The translations under genes and the position numbers were made by a program. Shown piece by piece: positions 1 to 6,438 of a stretch of DNA of 12,535 nt. Position 1 is the stretch's first letter. Each line of letters starts with the position of its first letter. The stretch comes from JBLHKW01 sp047618565 (GTDB lineage: Bacteria; Planctomycetota; UBA1135; GCA-002686595). The notes below the pieces were generated by a model. It was not told where the DNA came from and searched no databases. It was given only the letters and a program-made list of their open reading frames with translations. The stretch is taken from contig JBLHKW010000149.1 of the NCBI GenBank assembly GCA_047618565.1, positions 1 through 12,535 of the forward strand, written 5' to 3'.

Positions 1-593
1 AACCTCGGTAGCAGGTCGAGCACCTCGACGCCGGCCTGCGCAAGAGTCAGCAGGTACTTCGCGTGGGCCAGGTCGATACCGCGGAAGTCCGGGCCCTGAT
101 CCGGGATGCCGTCGAGACGCTCCGGGTAGACCTGGGTGCGCAGGGGAACGGGCACGACGAGGAAGTCGATTCCGTGGCTCTCAAGCGTGCGCGCGTAACG
201 CAGGATCGTGTGGTACGGGTGGTCCTCGCGTCTGAAGTCGAGGGCAAACATCGGCGCACCCGGGTCCCCACCCTGGGGCGCCCCCCAGGCAGTCCAGTAG
301 GCCAGCTCGAACGTTCTGAATGCCCATCCCCCCGAGCGCCGCCAGGTCTCGCCGTCGCCCTCGCCAAGGATCCGGGCCACCGCTTCCAGAACGGGTTCGT
401 GAAGCCCGAGCGCTTCCATTCGCGAAGTGGACTCCTGCAGCTCGGCTACATCTCTGGCCAGGCGTGTCGCCTTGGAATCGAGCCGGGTGCCGGCGCCGGG
501 ATTCCCGTTCGGCGGCTCGGTGGGCTTGTTGCAGGCCGCCATCAGCGCCAGCGCGAGGGCGCTTGAAACGAGGGCTCGTCGACGGTCGATCAT
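1..593 (-). CDS. AlgX/AlgJ-like SGNH-hydrolase-family lipoprotein (partial, C-terminus beyond left edge)
   Basis: The frame stays open from an ATG at 593 to base 1 without a stop, giving 197 residues of a longer protein. The N-terminus has Arg residues (DRRRALVSS), a hydrophobic stretch and a lipobox-like LMAAC (Cys21), so it is probably an exported lipoprotein. Residues 39-75 look helical. Residues 143-160 (IDFLVVPVPLRTQVYPERL region) and the closing GVEVLDLLPR match the pattern of the AlgX/AlgJ acetyltransferase-like SGNH domain, in which a V.PVP.K..VYPE strand and a GVEV.DLLP strand precede the catalytic DTHW-type motif. That motif would lie beyond the edge, so activity cannot be judged. 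Known members O-acetylate or help export exopolysaccharides such as alginate; a polysaccharide substrate here is inference. An in-frame ATG at 620 (MTFPRTRRP...) is an alternative start, and neither start has a clear ribosome binding site. The gene is divergent from the small secreted protein at 846. Confidence 0.78.
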   Translation of the reverse strand, partial: MIDRRRALVSSALALALMAACNKPTEPPNGNPGAGTRLDSKATRLARDVAELQESTSRMEALGLHEPVLEAVARILGEGDGETWRRSGGWAFRTFELAYWTAWGAPQGGDPGAPMFALDFRREDHPYHTILRYARTLESHGIDFLVVPVPLRTQVYPERLDGIPDQGPDFRGIDLAHAKYLLTLAQAGVEVLDLLPR

Positions 594-666
594 GGGGCGG
601 CGTGTTCGTGGAAACGTCATCGGATGCGGCCCGAGGGCAACGGACGCTCTCAGTCTACGGCACAGC

Positions 667-686
667 GGGGGGGGGCGAGGGCCGGG
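667..686 (+). other. G-tract cluster fitting a G-quadruplex pattern
   Basis: Nine consecutive G (667-675) are followed by GGG at 679-681 and GGG at 684-686, then GG at 688-689. This fits G3-N1-G3-N5-G3-N2-G3. It lies in the gap between two divergent genes, about 75 bases upstream of the leftward start and 160 upstream of the rightward one. Folding and function are not shown by the sequence. The G9 run could also be a sequencing-error hotspot. Confidence 0.35.
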
Positions 687-795
687 AGGTGCTCTTCGCG
701 CTCGACTGAGGCCCGATTCTCTACCTCCCGCGCTGGTTCGAGTTCTTCTGTCACAGCAATGAAGAGTGCCCGAAGGTCGATGCAGCCCTGGGGCC

Positions 796-815
796 CGACC
801 TCCGGTCGACGTCGA
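796..815. promoter_or_regulatory. Small hairpin plus 10-base palindrome upstream of the small secreted gene
   Basis: CGACC (796-800) pairs with GGTCG (804-808) over a TCC loop. It overlaps a perfect palindrome TCGACGTCGA at 806-815, which ends about 30 bases before the GTG start at 846. The position would suit an operator or leader structure, but short palindromes are common in GC-rich DNA and no regulator can be named. Confidence 0.2.
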
Positions 816-845
816 GAGGGATCCTCCCCAGTGAAAGGACCCCCT

Positions 846-1175
846 GTGAAACGCATCTTGATCCTCTCTGCGCTCGTCTGTGCTGGTATCGCCGCCGGCG
901 TCTCCACGGCCAGCGCCGAACGTGGCGCGCTCATGCGCCCGGTCGTCTATGTGGCGAGCCAGGGCCTCTATTACGACTCGATCGTCACCGCCGACCCGCT
1001 GCCCGCACACGGCCGTTTCCAGCTGCTCGAGATGGGTTCCAACGGTCTGACGACCGAGTACGGCCCGGGCGATCATGGCCATGTCGGCGGTCGTTGGATG
1101 GAGGACTTTGACGGCGACGGCGAGTTCCATTACTTCCTCTGCCCGCTGCTGGGCGTGGGGCGCGAGACCCGCTGA
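846..1175 (+). CDS. Small secreted protein of unknown function (109 aa)
   Basis: The GTG at 846 is preferred because an AAAGGA-type ribosome binding site sits at 834-839, six bases before it. Translation from it gives at once a clean signal peptide: MKRILILS, a hydrophobic core and a cleavage site after STASA near residue 24-26. An in-frame GTG at 831 would add only five residues, and the open frame further upstream looks non-coding. The mature part is about 84 residues and includes VYVASQGLYYDSIV, a PLPAHG..QLLEMGSNGL stretch, YGPGD...VGGRWMEDFDGDGEFHYFLCP and a C-terminal LLGVGRETR. The acidic D-F-D-G-D-G-E run could bind calcium, and the mature protein has a single Cys. I do not recognise a named family. 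The gene stands alone, followed after 13 bases by a strong hairpin. Confidence 0.7.
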   Translation: MKRILILSALVCAGIAAGVSTASAERGALMRPVVYVASQGLYYDSIVTADPLPAHGRFQLLEMGSNGLTTEYGPGDHGHVGGRWMEDFDGDGEFHYFLCPLLGVGRETR

Positions 1176-1188
1176 GCCTTCGAATCCA

Positions 1189-1212
1189 GTGCCGGGGGAA
1201 GGCCCTCGGCAC
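1189..1212 (+). terminator. Terminator-like hairpin after the small secreted gene
   Basis: GTGCCGGGGG (1189-1198) pairs with CCCTCGGCAC (1203-1212), a 10-bp stem with one G-T pair and an AAGG loop. It begins 13 bases after the stop codon at 1173-1175. There is no T-run after it, so it is not a classical intrinsic terminator. It may act as an I-shaped terminator or as an mRNA 3'-end stabiliser. Confidence 0.5.
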
Positions 1213-1530
1213 CGAAGAGACCGCCTGCGCGACCTCATGAACGCGGTGCAGGGGGCAAAACGGACGGTCGAGACAGCGAGGTTTACCCCTCGTCGGGCCG
1301 AAGCTGGCCAGGAGGATGGGAACCCAGGCCGGATCAGGGTCGTCTGAACCCTATTCCAGCCCTGGGATGTGGAAGTGATGGTAGATTTGGTCTTCCTCAG
1401 GCCCGGTTGGGGCCTGGCGTCGGCGTTGGGCAAGGGCTCGGTCATGTCCCGTGTCCCGGGGTTATGGGCCCGGCCCACGCACGACTCTGTTTGCCCGGAT
1501 AGGCACGCTTTCATTTCACTCCCGCTGCCC
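1213..1530. other. Non-coding stretch upstream of the DNRLRE gene, with one hairpin
   Basis: No gene could be supported here. Reading frames are open but lack recognisable protein character. The N-terminal extension available to the next gene, from an ATG at 1369, looks like translated leader. A hairpin CAGGCCC/GGGCCTG with a GGTTG loop lies at 1398-1416 without a T-run. I see no convincing -35/-10 pair, but a promoter for the 1531 gene is expected in this region. Confidence 0.4.
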
Positions 1531-2604
1531 ATGATGACCCAATTATCTCTCCGCGCGCTCGGTGTGGCCGCTCTCGTATCCGGCGCAGCCGCCGACGTGA
1601 TCACGATCGAGCCGGTCAAGGACAACACTCTCTTCGAGAGCGTCGGTGGAACCCTCAGCGCCGGAGCGTTCGGGCATGTATTCGCGGGTCGAACCTTCAC
1701 GGCCGAGTCCATCCGACGCGGGCTGCTGAAATTCGACCTGGCCGCAGCCGTGCCCGCGGGAGCCACGATCAACTCGGCGACGCTGACCCTGACGGTCACC
1801 AACAGCATCACCGGGCCGACCGACCTATCGCTCCATGCGGTGGATCAGGATTGGGGCGAGGGTAACTCCTTCGGTAACGGCATGGGGGGTGGACAGGGCG
1901 GCGCGGCGACTACCGGCGACGCGACCTGGCTGCACACCTACTCGCCCGGCAGTCTGTGGACGACCATCGGTGGGGATTTCGCGCCCACGCCAAGTGCGAC
2001 CGCATCGATCTTCTTCGATTTCGGTGTCTTCACCTCCGCCGGCATGGTCACCGACCTGCAGGCCTGGCTCGACACACCGGCCGGGAACTTCGGCTGGCTG
2101 ATCAAGGCCGATGACGAGAGCGTCGTCAGCGCGAAGCGCTTTGGCTCGCGCGAGAATGGCGCGCCGACCGATCGCCCGAAACTCGAGATCGACTACACGC
2201 CTGCGGGTGCCGGTGTCGGCACGAGTTTCTGCAGCAGCTTGCCGAATTCGACTGGATCACCCGCGCTGCTCACCGCCACCGGCTCGCCGAACTCGAGCCT
2301 GGTGTTCACCAGCCAGCCCGTCCCGAACACTACCGGCCAGTTCTTCTACGGGCCGATGATGCTGGCAGGAGCACCGTTTGGCGATGGCCTGATCTGCGCC
2401 GGCGGGATGACCCAGCGCATGTTGCCGTTCATCTCGGCCGGCATGATGATGCAGGCGCCGAATATCGCCGTCTTCACGGTCAGCTACAGCGCCCCCTATG
2501 CCACGGGGCTGCTCGGGACCCAGCACTTCCAGCACTGGTTCCGCTCGGGCCTCGCCACTGGCGCGGGCTACAACACATCCGACGGCCTCCAGATCACGTT
2601 CTGA
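1531..2604 (+). CDS. Secreted DNRLRE-domain protein with planctomycete-type C-terminal domain (357 aa)
   Basis: The start is set at ATG 1531 because a signal peptide begins there: MMTQLSLRALGVAALVSGAAA, with cleavage likely near residue 21-22. A longer frame from 1369 would place 54 unconvincing residues in front of it. Residues 25-223 follow the DNRLRE pattern: an early D-N-T-L-F-E, a LLKFDL strand, ATINSATLTL, an aromatic WGEGNSF segment, DATW, and a closing PKLEIDY. This beta-rich module occurs in extracellular, often carbohydrate-related or adhesive, proteins. Residues 229-357 form a second module with FCSSLPNSTGS, PFGDGLICAGG and a tail ending in SDGLQITF. Its two Cys (234 and 289) could form a disulfide. 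I associate this module with many large secreted planctomycete proteins. No catalytic motif is visible, so a structural or surface role is inferred. The gene converges on the TPR gene with a 20-base gap. Confidence 0.85.
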   Translation: MMTQLSLRALGVAALVSGAAADVITIEPVKDNTLFESVGGTLSAGAFGHVFAGRTFTAESIRRGLLKFDLAAAVPAGATINSATLTLTVTNSITGPTDLSLHAVDQDWGEGNSFGNGMGGGQGGAATTGDATWLHTYSPGSLWTTIGGDFAPTPSATASIFFDFGVFTSAGMVTDLQAWLDTPAGNFGWLIKADDESVVSAKRFGSRENGAPTDRPKLEIDYTPAGAGVGTSFCSSLPNSTGSPALLTATGSPNSSLVFTSQPVPNTTGQFFYGPMMLAGAPFGDGLICAGGMTQRMLPFISAGMMMQAPNIAVFTVSYSAPYATGLLGTQHFQHWFRSGLATGAGYNTSDGLQITF

Positions 2605-2624
2605 CCCCGAGCGCGGCCTCGATC

Positions 2625-4715
2625 CTACTCGCGGATAGCTTGCTCGTCGCGATAGAGCGCCAGCCGTGCTTCGGCCTGTTGGCGTTGGGCCGGATCGATG
2701 CGGCGGATGGCGTCGAGCTGTAGCCGGACGGCGGCTTCAAAGTCCGAGTCCGCGGCGTGCGCGGCGGCGAGCGTCTCGAGATGGAGCCTGTTCTGGAAGC
2801 CACTGCTCTCGTTCAGGGCCTGTCCCAGTCGCACAGCCTCACGGGCGTCGCGCAGGCCGTCGACAGAACTCGTGCCGAGGATCCAGGCCAGCCGTTGAAC
2901 GGCTTGGGGCGTGGTGCCGGTGAGAACGCTCTGCTTGAACGCAGTCACCGCGCCGGCCATGTCGCCCAAGCGGCGTAGAGTTTCACCGAGGTTGGGCAGC
3001 ACCTCCGTTTGTCCGAGTTCGTAGGCCCGTTCGAGGTGCTCGCGCGCCGCACTCAGGTCGTTCAGGCCGAGGTCCGCGGTGCCCAGCTTCTGGTGACCGG
3101 GGCCATTGTCGGGATCGAGATCGAGCGCGCGTTCGAGAAGCTCCACGGCGCGCTCTGCCTGACCCGCCCTCATGTGCGCTCCCGCTGTCTGAAGAAGCGC
3201 CCTGACGTTCTGCGGATCGAGCTCGACGCCCGCTTCCAGCGCTTCGCAGGCGCCGGCCCAGTCACCCGTCAAGCCCTGTACCGTTCCTTTGATGTTCCAG
3301 CCCTTTGCGGTCGGGTAGAGCGCGAGGCTCATCTCGGCTTGCGCGCGCGCCTGGGCATGGTCGCCACTGTCCAGGGCCAGGCTTGAGAGCGTCGAGTGGT
3401 GGGTCGGTCCGGCTACCAGAAGGCTATCCATCCGCTCGAGGTGTACGGCGGCACCGGCAAGGTCCTTGCGTGCGACGGCCATATCGAACTGATAGGTGAC
3501 AATGCGGACTCCAATGCCCCAGAACAGGACCAGGACGCCGAGGCTCCACGCTGTCGAGCTGACCCAGCGCGGCATCGGATTGGATCGAGCCGTGCCCTGC
3601 GCATCCTTCTCCGCTCCGCGTTTCATCAACACGCGTGCGATGCGAGAATCGCGCAGCTTCCAGATCGCGCCGTCGAGCAGGAAGTGGTGCAGGTTGACCA
3701 CAGCGGCGGTCATGATCCCCAGGCCCATGTCCTTAGGGAGCTGACCGAGGGCGCCCGGTGAGAAGAGAACGATCGGCAGGATCCACACGGCCGTGCCGAC
3801 CACCAAGGAGCGCGCAAGGAACCTCGAGTGCAGCCGTGTGAGGCCCGTTTGCTTGGCGAAATAGGTGGTGATCCAGAGATACTGAAGTGAGTGGCCGACC
3901 GCGATCCACATGAACGCGTATCTGGCGTGCTCAACGGAGAGCGGGTCCACGCCCTGAAGGATTCCCGACAGGCGCGAGAGCACCGGGGCCGTGAACCAGA
4001 GCCCTTGCAGCGCGATCAACAGGAAGGTCGGCAGCACATCGCGCAGGCTCGCCCTGCGGAGCAGGAGGAAAGCGGCCCCGAGGATACTGATCAGGTAGCC
4101 GACTGCCGCGATTCCCACGACCGCCCGTGAGAACCCGGTCGGGATGCCGAGCTGGGTGAACGAGTAGATCGAGTTACCGTAGGAGATGGGGGCATAATCG
4201 CCTGTTCGAGAGCCGCCATGCATGCTGAAGAACAGCAGGATGTACGAGCAGACGAAGGACGCGTAGATCAGGCGCTTGAGGGGCAGCGTGATGCGCACGC
4301 CGCGACGCCCCAGAAACATCAGGGCGATGCCATAGTTCTGGCCCGAGTAGTGCCACGGGCTCCAGGTCAGGTAGACCGTCAGGACCGCGGAACCGACGAC
4401 CGCCGAGCGTAGGCCGACGACGAATGCGACACCCAGGATGATGCTGATGTACGCGGCGAAGACCCCGTACTTCTGGCGATCCTCGCGGCGCTGGAAGACG
4501 CGCAGTAGCGTCGCTCCGTAGTGCGGTCCGGCCACGAGCAGGGTGAGCACCGGTAACAATGCCAACGGCATTATCGAGCGCATCGTCCCGCCCGCGAAGA
4601 CCTGGAACATGAAGAACACCCCGTAGCCGATGCCGCATCCGAAGATCAGGTCGGTCAGGGGACCAAGGAGCCAACGCCGACCGGAGGCCACGGGGGAAGC
4701 TGTGGCTTCGCTCAT
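2625..4715 (-). CDS. Polytopic membrane protein with C-terminal TPR domain (696 aa)
   Basis: Residues 1-405 contain about ten hydrophobic segments (for example 22-40, 47-62, 83-120, 148-165, 195-220, 225-245, 262-282, 300-325, 333-348, 388-408). Between them are polar and aromatic motifs: PHYGATLLRVFQRREDR (64-80), TWSPWHYSGQNYG (117-129), EHARYAFMW..VGHSLQYLW (262-281) and NLHHFLLDGAIWKLRD (341-356). These His-rich motifs look conserved and could form a metal or substrate site in the membrane, but I cannot name the enzyme. Residues 410-696 are TPR-like helical pairs (for example GDWAGACEALEAGVELDPQN and AGQAERAVELLERALDLDPDN). The end (LAWILGTSS..GLRDAREAVRL, LETLAAAHA, LALYRDEQAIRE) is typical of TPR tails on membrane glycosyltransferase-like proteins. 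A complex-forming envelope protein is inferred. The ATG at 4713-4715 has no strong ribosome binding site. Confidence 0.85.
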   Translation of the reverse strand: MSEATASPVASGRRWLLGPLTDLIFGCGIGYGVFFMFQVFAGGTMRSIMPLALLPVLTLLVAGPHYGATLLRVFQRREDRQKYGVFAAYISIILGVAFVVGLRSAVVGSAVLTVYLTWSPWHYSGQNYGIALMFLGRRGVRITLPLKRLIYASFVCSYILLFFSMHGGSRTGDYAPISYGNSIYSFTQLGIPTGFSRAVVGIAAVGYLISILGAAFLLLRRASLRDVLPTFLLIALQGLWFTAPVLSRLSGILQGVDPLSVEHARYAFMWIAVGHSLQYLWITTYFAKQTGLTRLHSRFLARSLVVGTAVWILPIVLFSPGALGQLPKDMGLGIMTAAVVNLHHFLLDGAIWKLRDSRIARVLMKRGAEKDAQGTARSNPMPRWVSSTAWSLGVLVLFWGIGVRIVTYQFDMAVARKDLAGAAVHLERMDSLLVAGPTHHSTLSSLALDSGDHAQARAQAEMSLALYPTAKGWNIKGTVQGLTGDWAGACEALEAGVELDPQNVRALLQTAGAHMRAGQAERAVELLERALDLDPDNGPGHQKLGTADLGLNDLSAAREHLERAYELGQTEVLPNLGETLRRLGDMAGAVTAFKQSVLTGTTPQAVQRLAWILGTSSVDGLRDAREAVRLGQALNESSGFQNRLHLETLAAAHAADSDFEAAVRLQLDAIRRIDPAQRQQAEARLALYRDEQAIRE

Positions 4716-4746
4716 AACAACTTGATACTACCCCGCCCCAGCTCTA

Positions 4747-4760
4747 AACCGCCATCGGTT
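4747..4760. promoter_or_regulatory. Short dyad in the divergent promoter gap
   Basis: AACCG (4747-4751) and CGGTT (4756-4760) flank CCAT in the 105-base gap between the TPR gene (minus) and the sulfatase-like gene (plus). This gap must hold both promoters. I find no clear -35/-10 pair, so the dyad is only a candidate operator. Confidence 0.2.
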
Positions 4761-4811
4761 AGCGGCGTTCCCTTGCGGCCGCCGTCAGATCCTGGAGAAT
4801 GACCGCCACTC

Positions 4812-4816
4812 GGAGG
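4812..4816 (+). promoter_or_regulatory. Ribosome binding site GGAGG of the first sulfatase-like gene
   Basis: GGAGG lies four bases before the ATG at 4821. An ATG at 4817 overlaps the site but is in another frame. Together with the in-frame signal peptide, this supports 4821 as the start. The spacing is shorter than usual. Confidence 0.55.
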
Positions 4817-4820
4817 ATGC

Positions 4821-6419
4821 ATGTGTCCGCTCAGCGCAAAACAGAAACTCTGCCACCCGGATCCTGCACGGGTTGCAGGGCGCCAGCCACGGTGGTGGTC
4901 TCCGACACTTGTACTCGCCCTGGCGCTGTCGAGCTGCTCGGGCGGTGACGTCTCGAGGGAGGCGATCTTCGGGGATCCAGTCACCGACCAGCTGCGCTGG
5001 AGCGAGCGCCTGACCGGGACCAACCTGGTCGTGATCATGAGCGACACCATGCGTCGCGACAGGATCGGCACCTACGGCGGACCGGCCGGAACTCCTGCGA
5101 TCGACGGGTTCGCGAGAGAGAATCTCGTATTCGACGAGGCCTACAGCCAGGCGCCCTGGACGAAGCCGTCGATCGCAACCGTATTCACGTCCCGGTACCC
5201 GTCGCAGCATGGGGTGCTGCATCATCCGCGGTTGGTGCAGTCGGGGACGGAGAAGGTCAATGAGCGTGCCATCATGGAGCTGGACGTGCTCGCCGAGGAC
5301 GACACGACGCTGGCCGAAGCTCTAAGCGCCTCCGGGCTACGCACAGCGGGTTTCGTCGGCAACCCCTGGATGGCACGCAGCTTTGGATTCGCACAGGGCT
5401 TCGAGCTATACGACGACTCCTTTGCGGGCTGGGACGTCGGTGGAGAAGAGATCAGCAGGGCCGGACTCGCCTGGTTGGACGGTCTCGAGGATGGAGAGCG
5501 CTTCTTCCTGTACCTGCACTACATGGACTGTCATCAGCCTTTCATTCCACTCGAAGGTGAAATGCTCTCAAACCGCGTCGACGAGCTGAATGCTGATCAG
5601 CGGTCCGTCACGAGTGCGGCGGCGGCGGACATCGCGAAGATTGTCAAGCGCGTCGACGGACGCTCCGCCACCCAATCTGGCCTGCGCCCGACGATTGCCC
5701 TGGCGGAGTACGCGTACGATCAGGGGGTCGAGCAGTTCGATCGCGCCCTGGGGGTCTTTCTCGACGGCTTCAGGGAATCCCCGGCCTATGGTCGAACCGC
5801 GATCATCGTCACCTCGGACCACGGCGAAGCTCTCTTCGAGCGTGGATACGGCAACCACGCCAAGGGACTCTATGACGACGAGGTCGCGATTCCGTTCATG
5901 GCCCGGCTGCCCGGCGTCGCGTCTGATAGTCAGCGCATCGAGCAGCTCGTCGGCCTCATCGATCTCTTCCCGACGGTGTGCGACTACCTGCAGGTTCCGA
6001 TACCCGACTCCGTGAACGGGCGTAGCTGGCTGCCCGGTGCATCGGGGTCGCCGGTCGCGTGCGTCGTGACCGAGGGTGTGTCGACCAAGCCCTTCAACCG
6101 CGCGGTTCGCACCAGAAACTACAAGCTACTCTGGCAGCCTCAGGGCGGTCCCGACGGGAAGGAGCATGCCCTGTTCAATATCCGTGAGGATCCCCTCGAA
6201 ACCCGCGACCTGCTCAGTCAGGAACTCCTGAACGCTGAGGCCGAGCAGATTGTCCGGGAGCTGGTGGATGCAAGCCGCGACGTGGTGCCGCGCTACGAGC
6301 GCTCACCGACGTTGTTCGTGCCGGTCGGAGACGATGTGCTGAACCGCCTGCGATCACTCGGTTACATGGATGACGAGAGCGATGCGCCAGAGGCAGGCTC
6401 GGACGCATCCGGCGATTGA
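4821..6419 (+). CDS. Sulfatase-superfamily lipoprotein with Thr at the nucleophile position (532 aa)
   Basis: Start at ATG 4821, preceded by GGAGG. A fairly long N-region leads to a hydrophobic core and a lipobox LSSC (Cys39), so it is probably a lipoprotein facing the periplasm. The sulfatase/alkaline-phosphatase fold is shown by NLVVIMSDTMRRDRIGTYGG (68-87), APWTKPSIATVFTSRYPSQHGV (111-132), FFLYLHYMDCHQPF (228-241), TSDHGEALFERG with HAKGLYDDEVAIPFM (331-360), and a C-terminal LRSLGYMDD. The metal site probably uses D75, D333 and H334. The formylglycine signature (C/S-x-P-x-R) is absent: Thr114 stands at the nucleophile position and T-K-P-S-I replaces C-x-P-S-R. The DD of classical sulfatases is DT here. 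Sulfate-ester cleavage by the usual chemistry is therefore unlikely, and a phospho-ester or phosphotransfer role is possible. Substrate unknown. It converges on the related gene at 6439-7860. Confidence 0.88.
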   Translation: MCPLSAKQKLCHPDPARVAGRQPRWWSPTLVLALALSSCSGGDVSREAIFGDPVTDQLRWSERLTGTNLVVIMSDTMRRDRIGTYGGPAGTPAIDGFARENLVFDEAYSQAPWTKPSIATVFTSRYPSQHGVLHHPRLVQSGTEKVNERAIMELDVLAEDDTTLAEALSASGLRTAGFVGNPWMARSFGFAQGFELYDDSFAGWDVGGEEISRAGLAWLDGLEDGERFFLYLHYMDCHQPFIPLEGEMLSNRVDELNADQRSVTSAAAADIAKIVKRVDGRSATQSGLRPTIALAEYAYDQGVEQFDRALGVFLDGFRESPAYGRTAIIVTSDHGEALFERGYGNHAKGLYDDEVAIPFMARLPGVASDSQRIEQLVGLIDLFPTVCDYLQVPIPDSVNGRSWLPGASGSPVACVVTEGVSTKPFNRAVRTRNYKLLWQPQGGPDGKEHALFNIREDPLETRDLLSQELLNAEAEQIVRELVDASRDVVPRYERSPTLFVPVGDDVLNRLRSLGYMDDESDAPEAGSDASGD

Positions 6420-6438
6420 CGCCCGGTCCCGGCGGACC

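Noticed and set aside
713..845. Plus-strand frame that translates to a protein-like stretch (LPRWFEFFCHSNEECPKVDAA)
   Set aside because: It has no start codon after the in-frame stop at 707-709 and runs into the well-supported signal peptide gene in another frame. It could be a gene remnant, but nothing identifies it.
1369..1530. N-terminal extension of the DNRLRE gene from the ATG at 1369
   Set aside because: The signal peptide starts at 1531; the 54 extra residues would bury it and do not look conserved.
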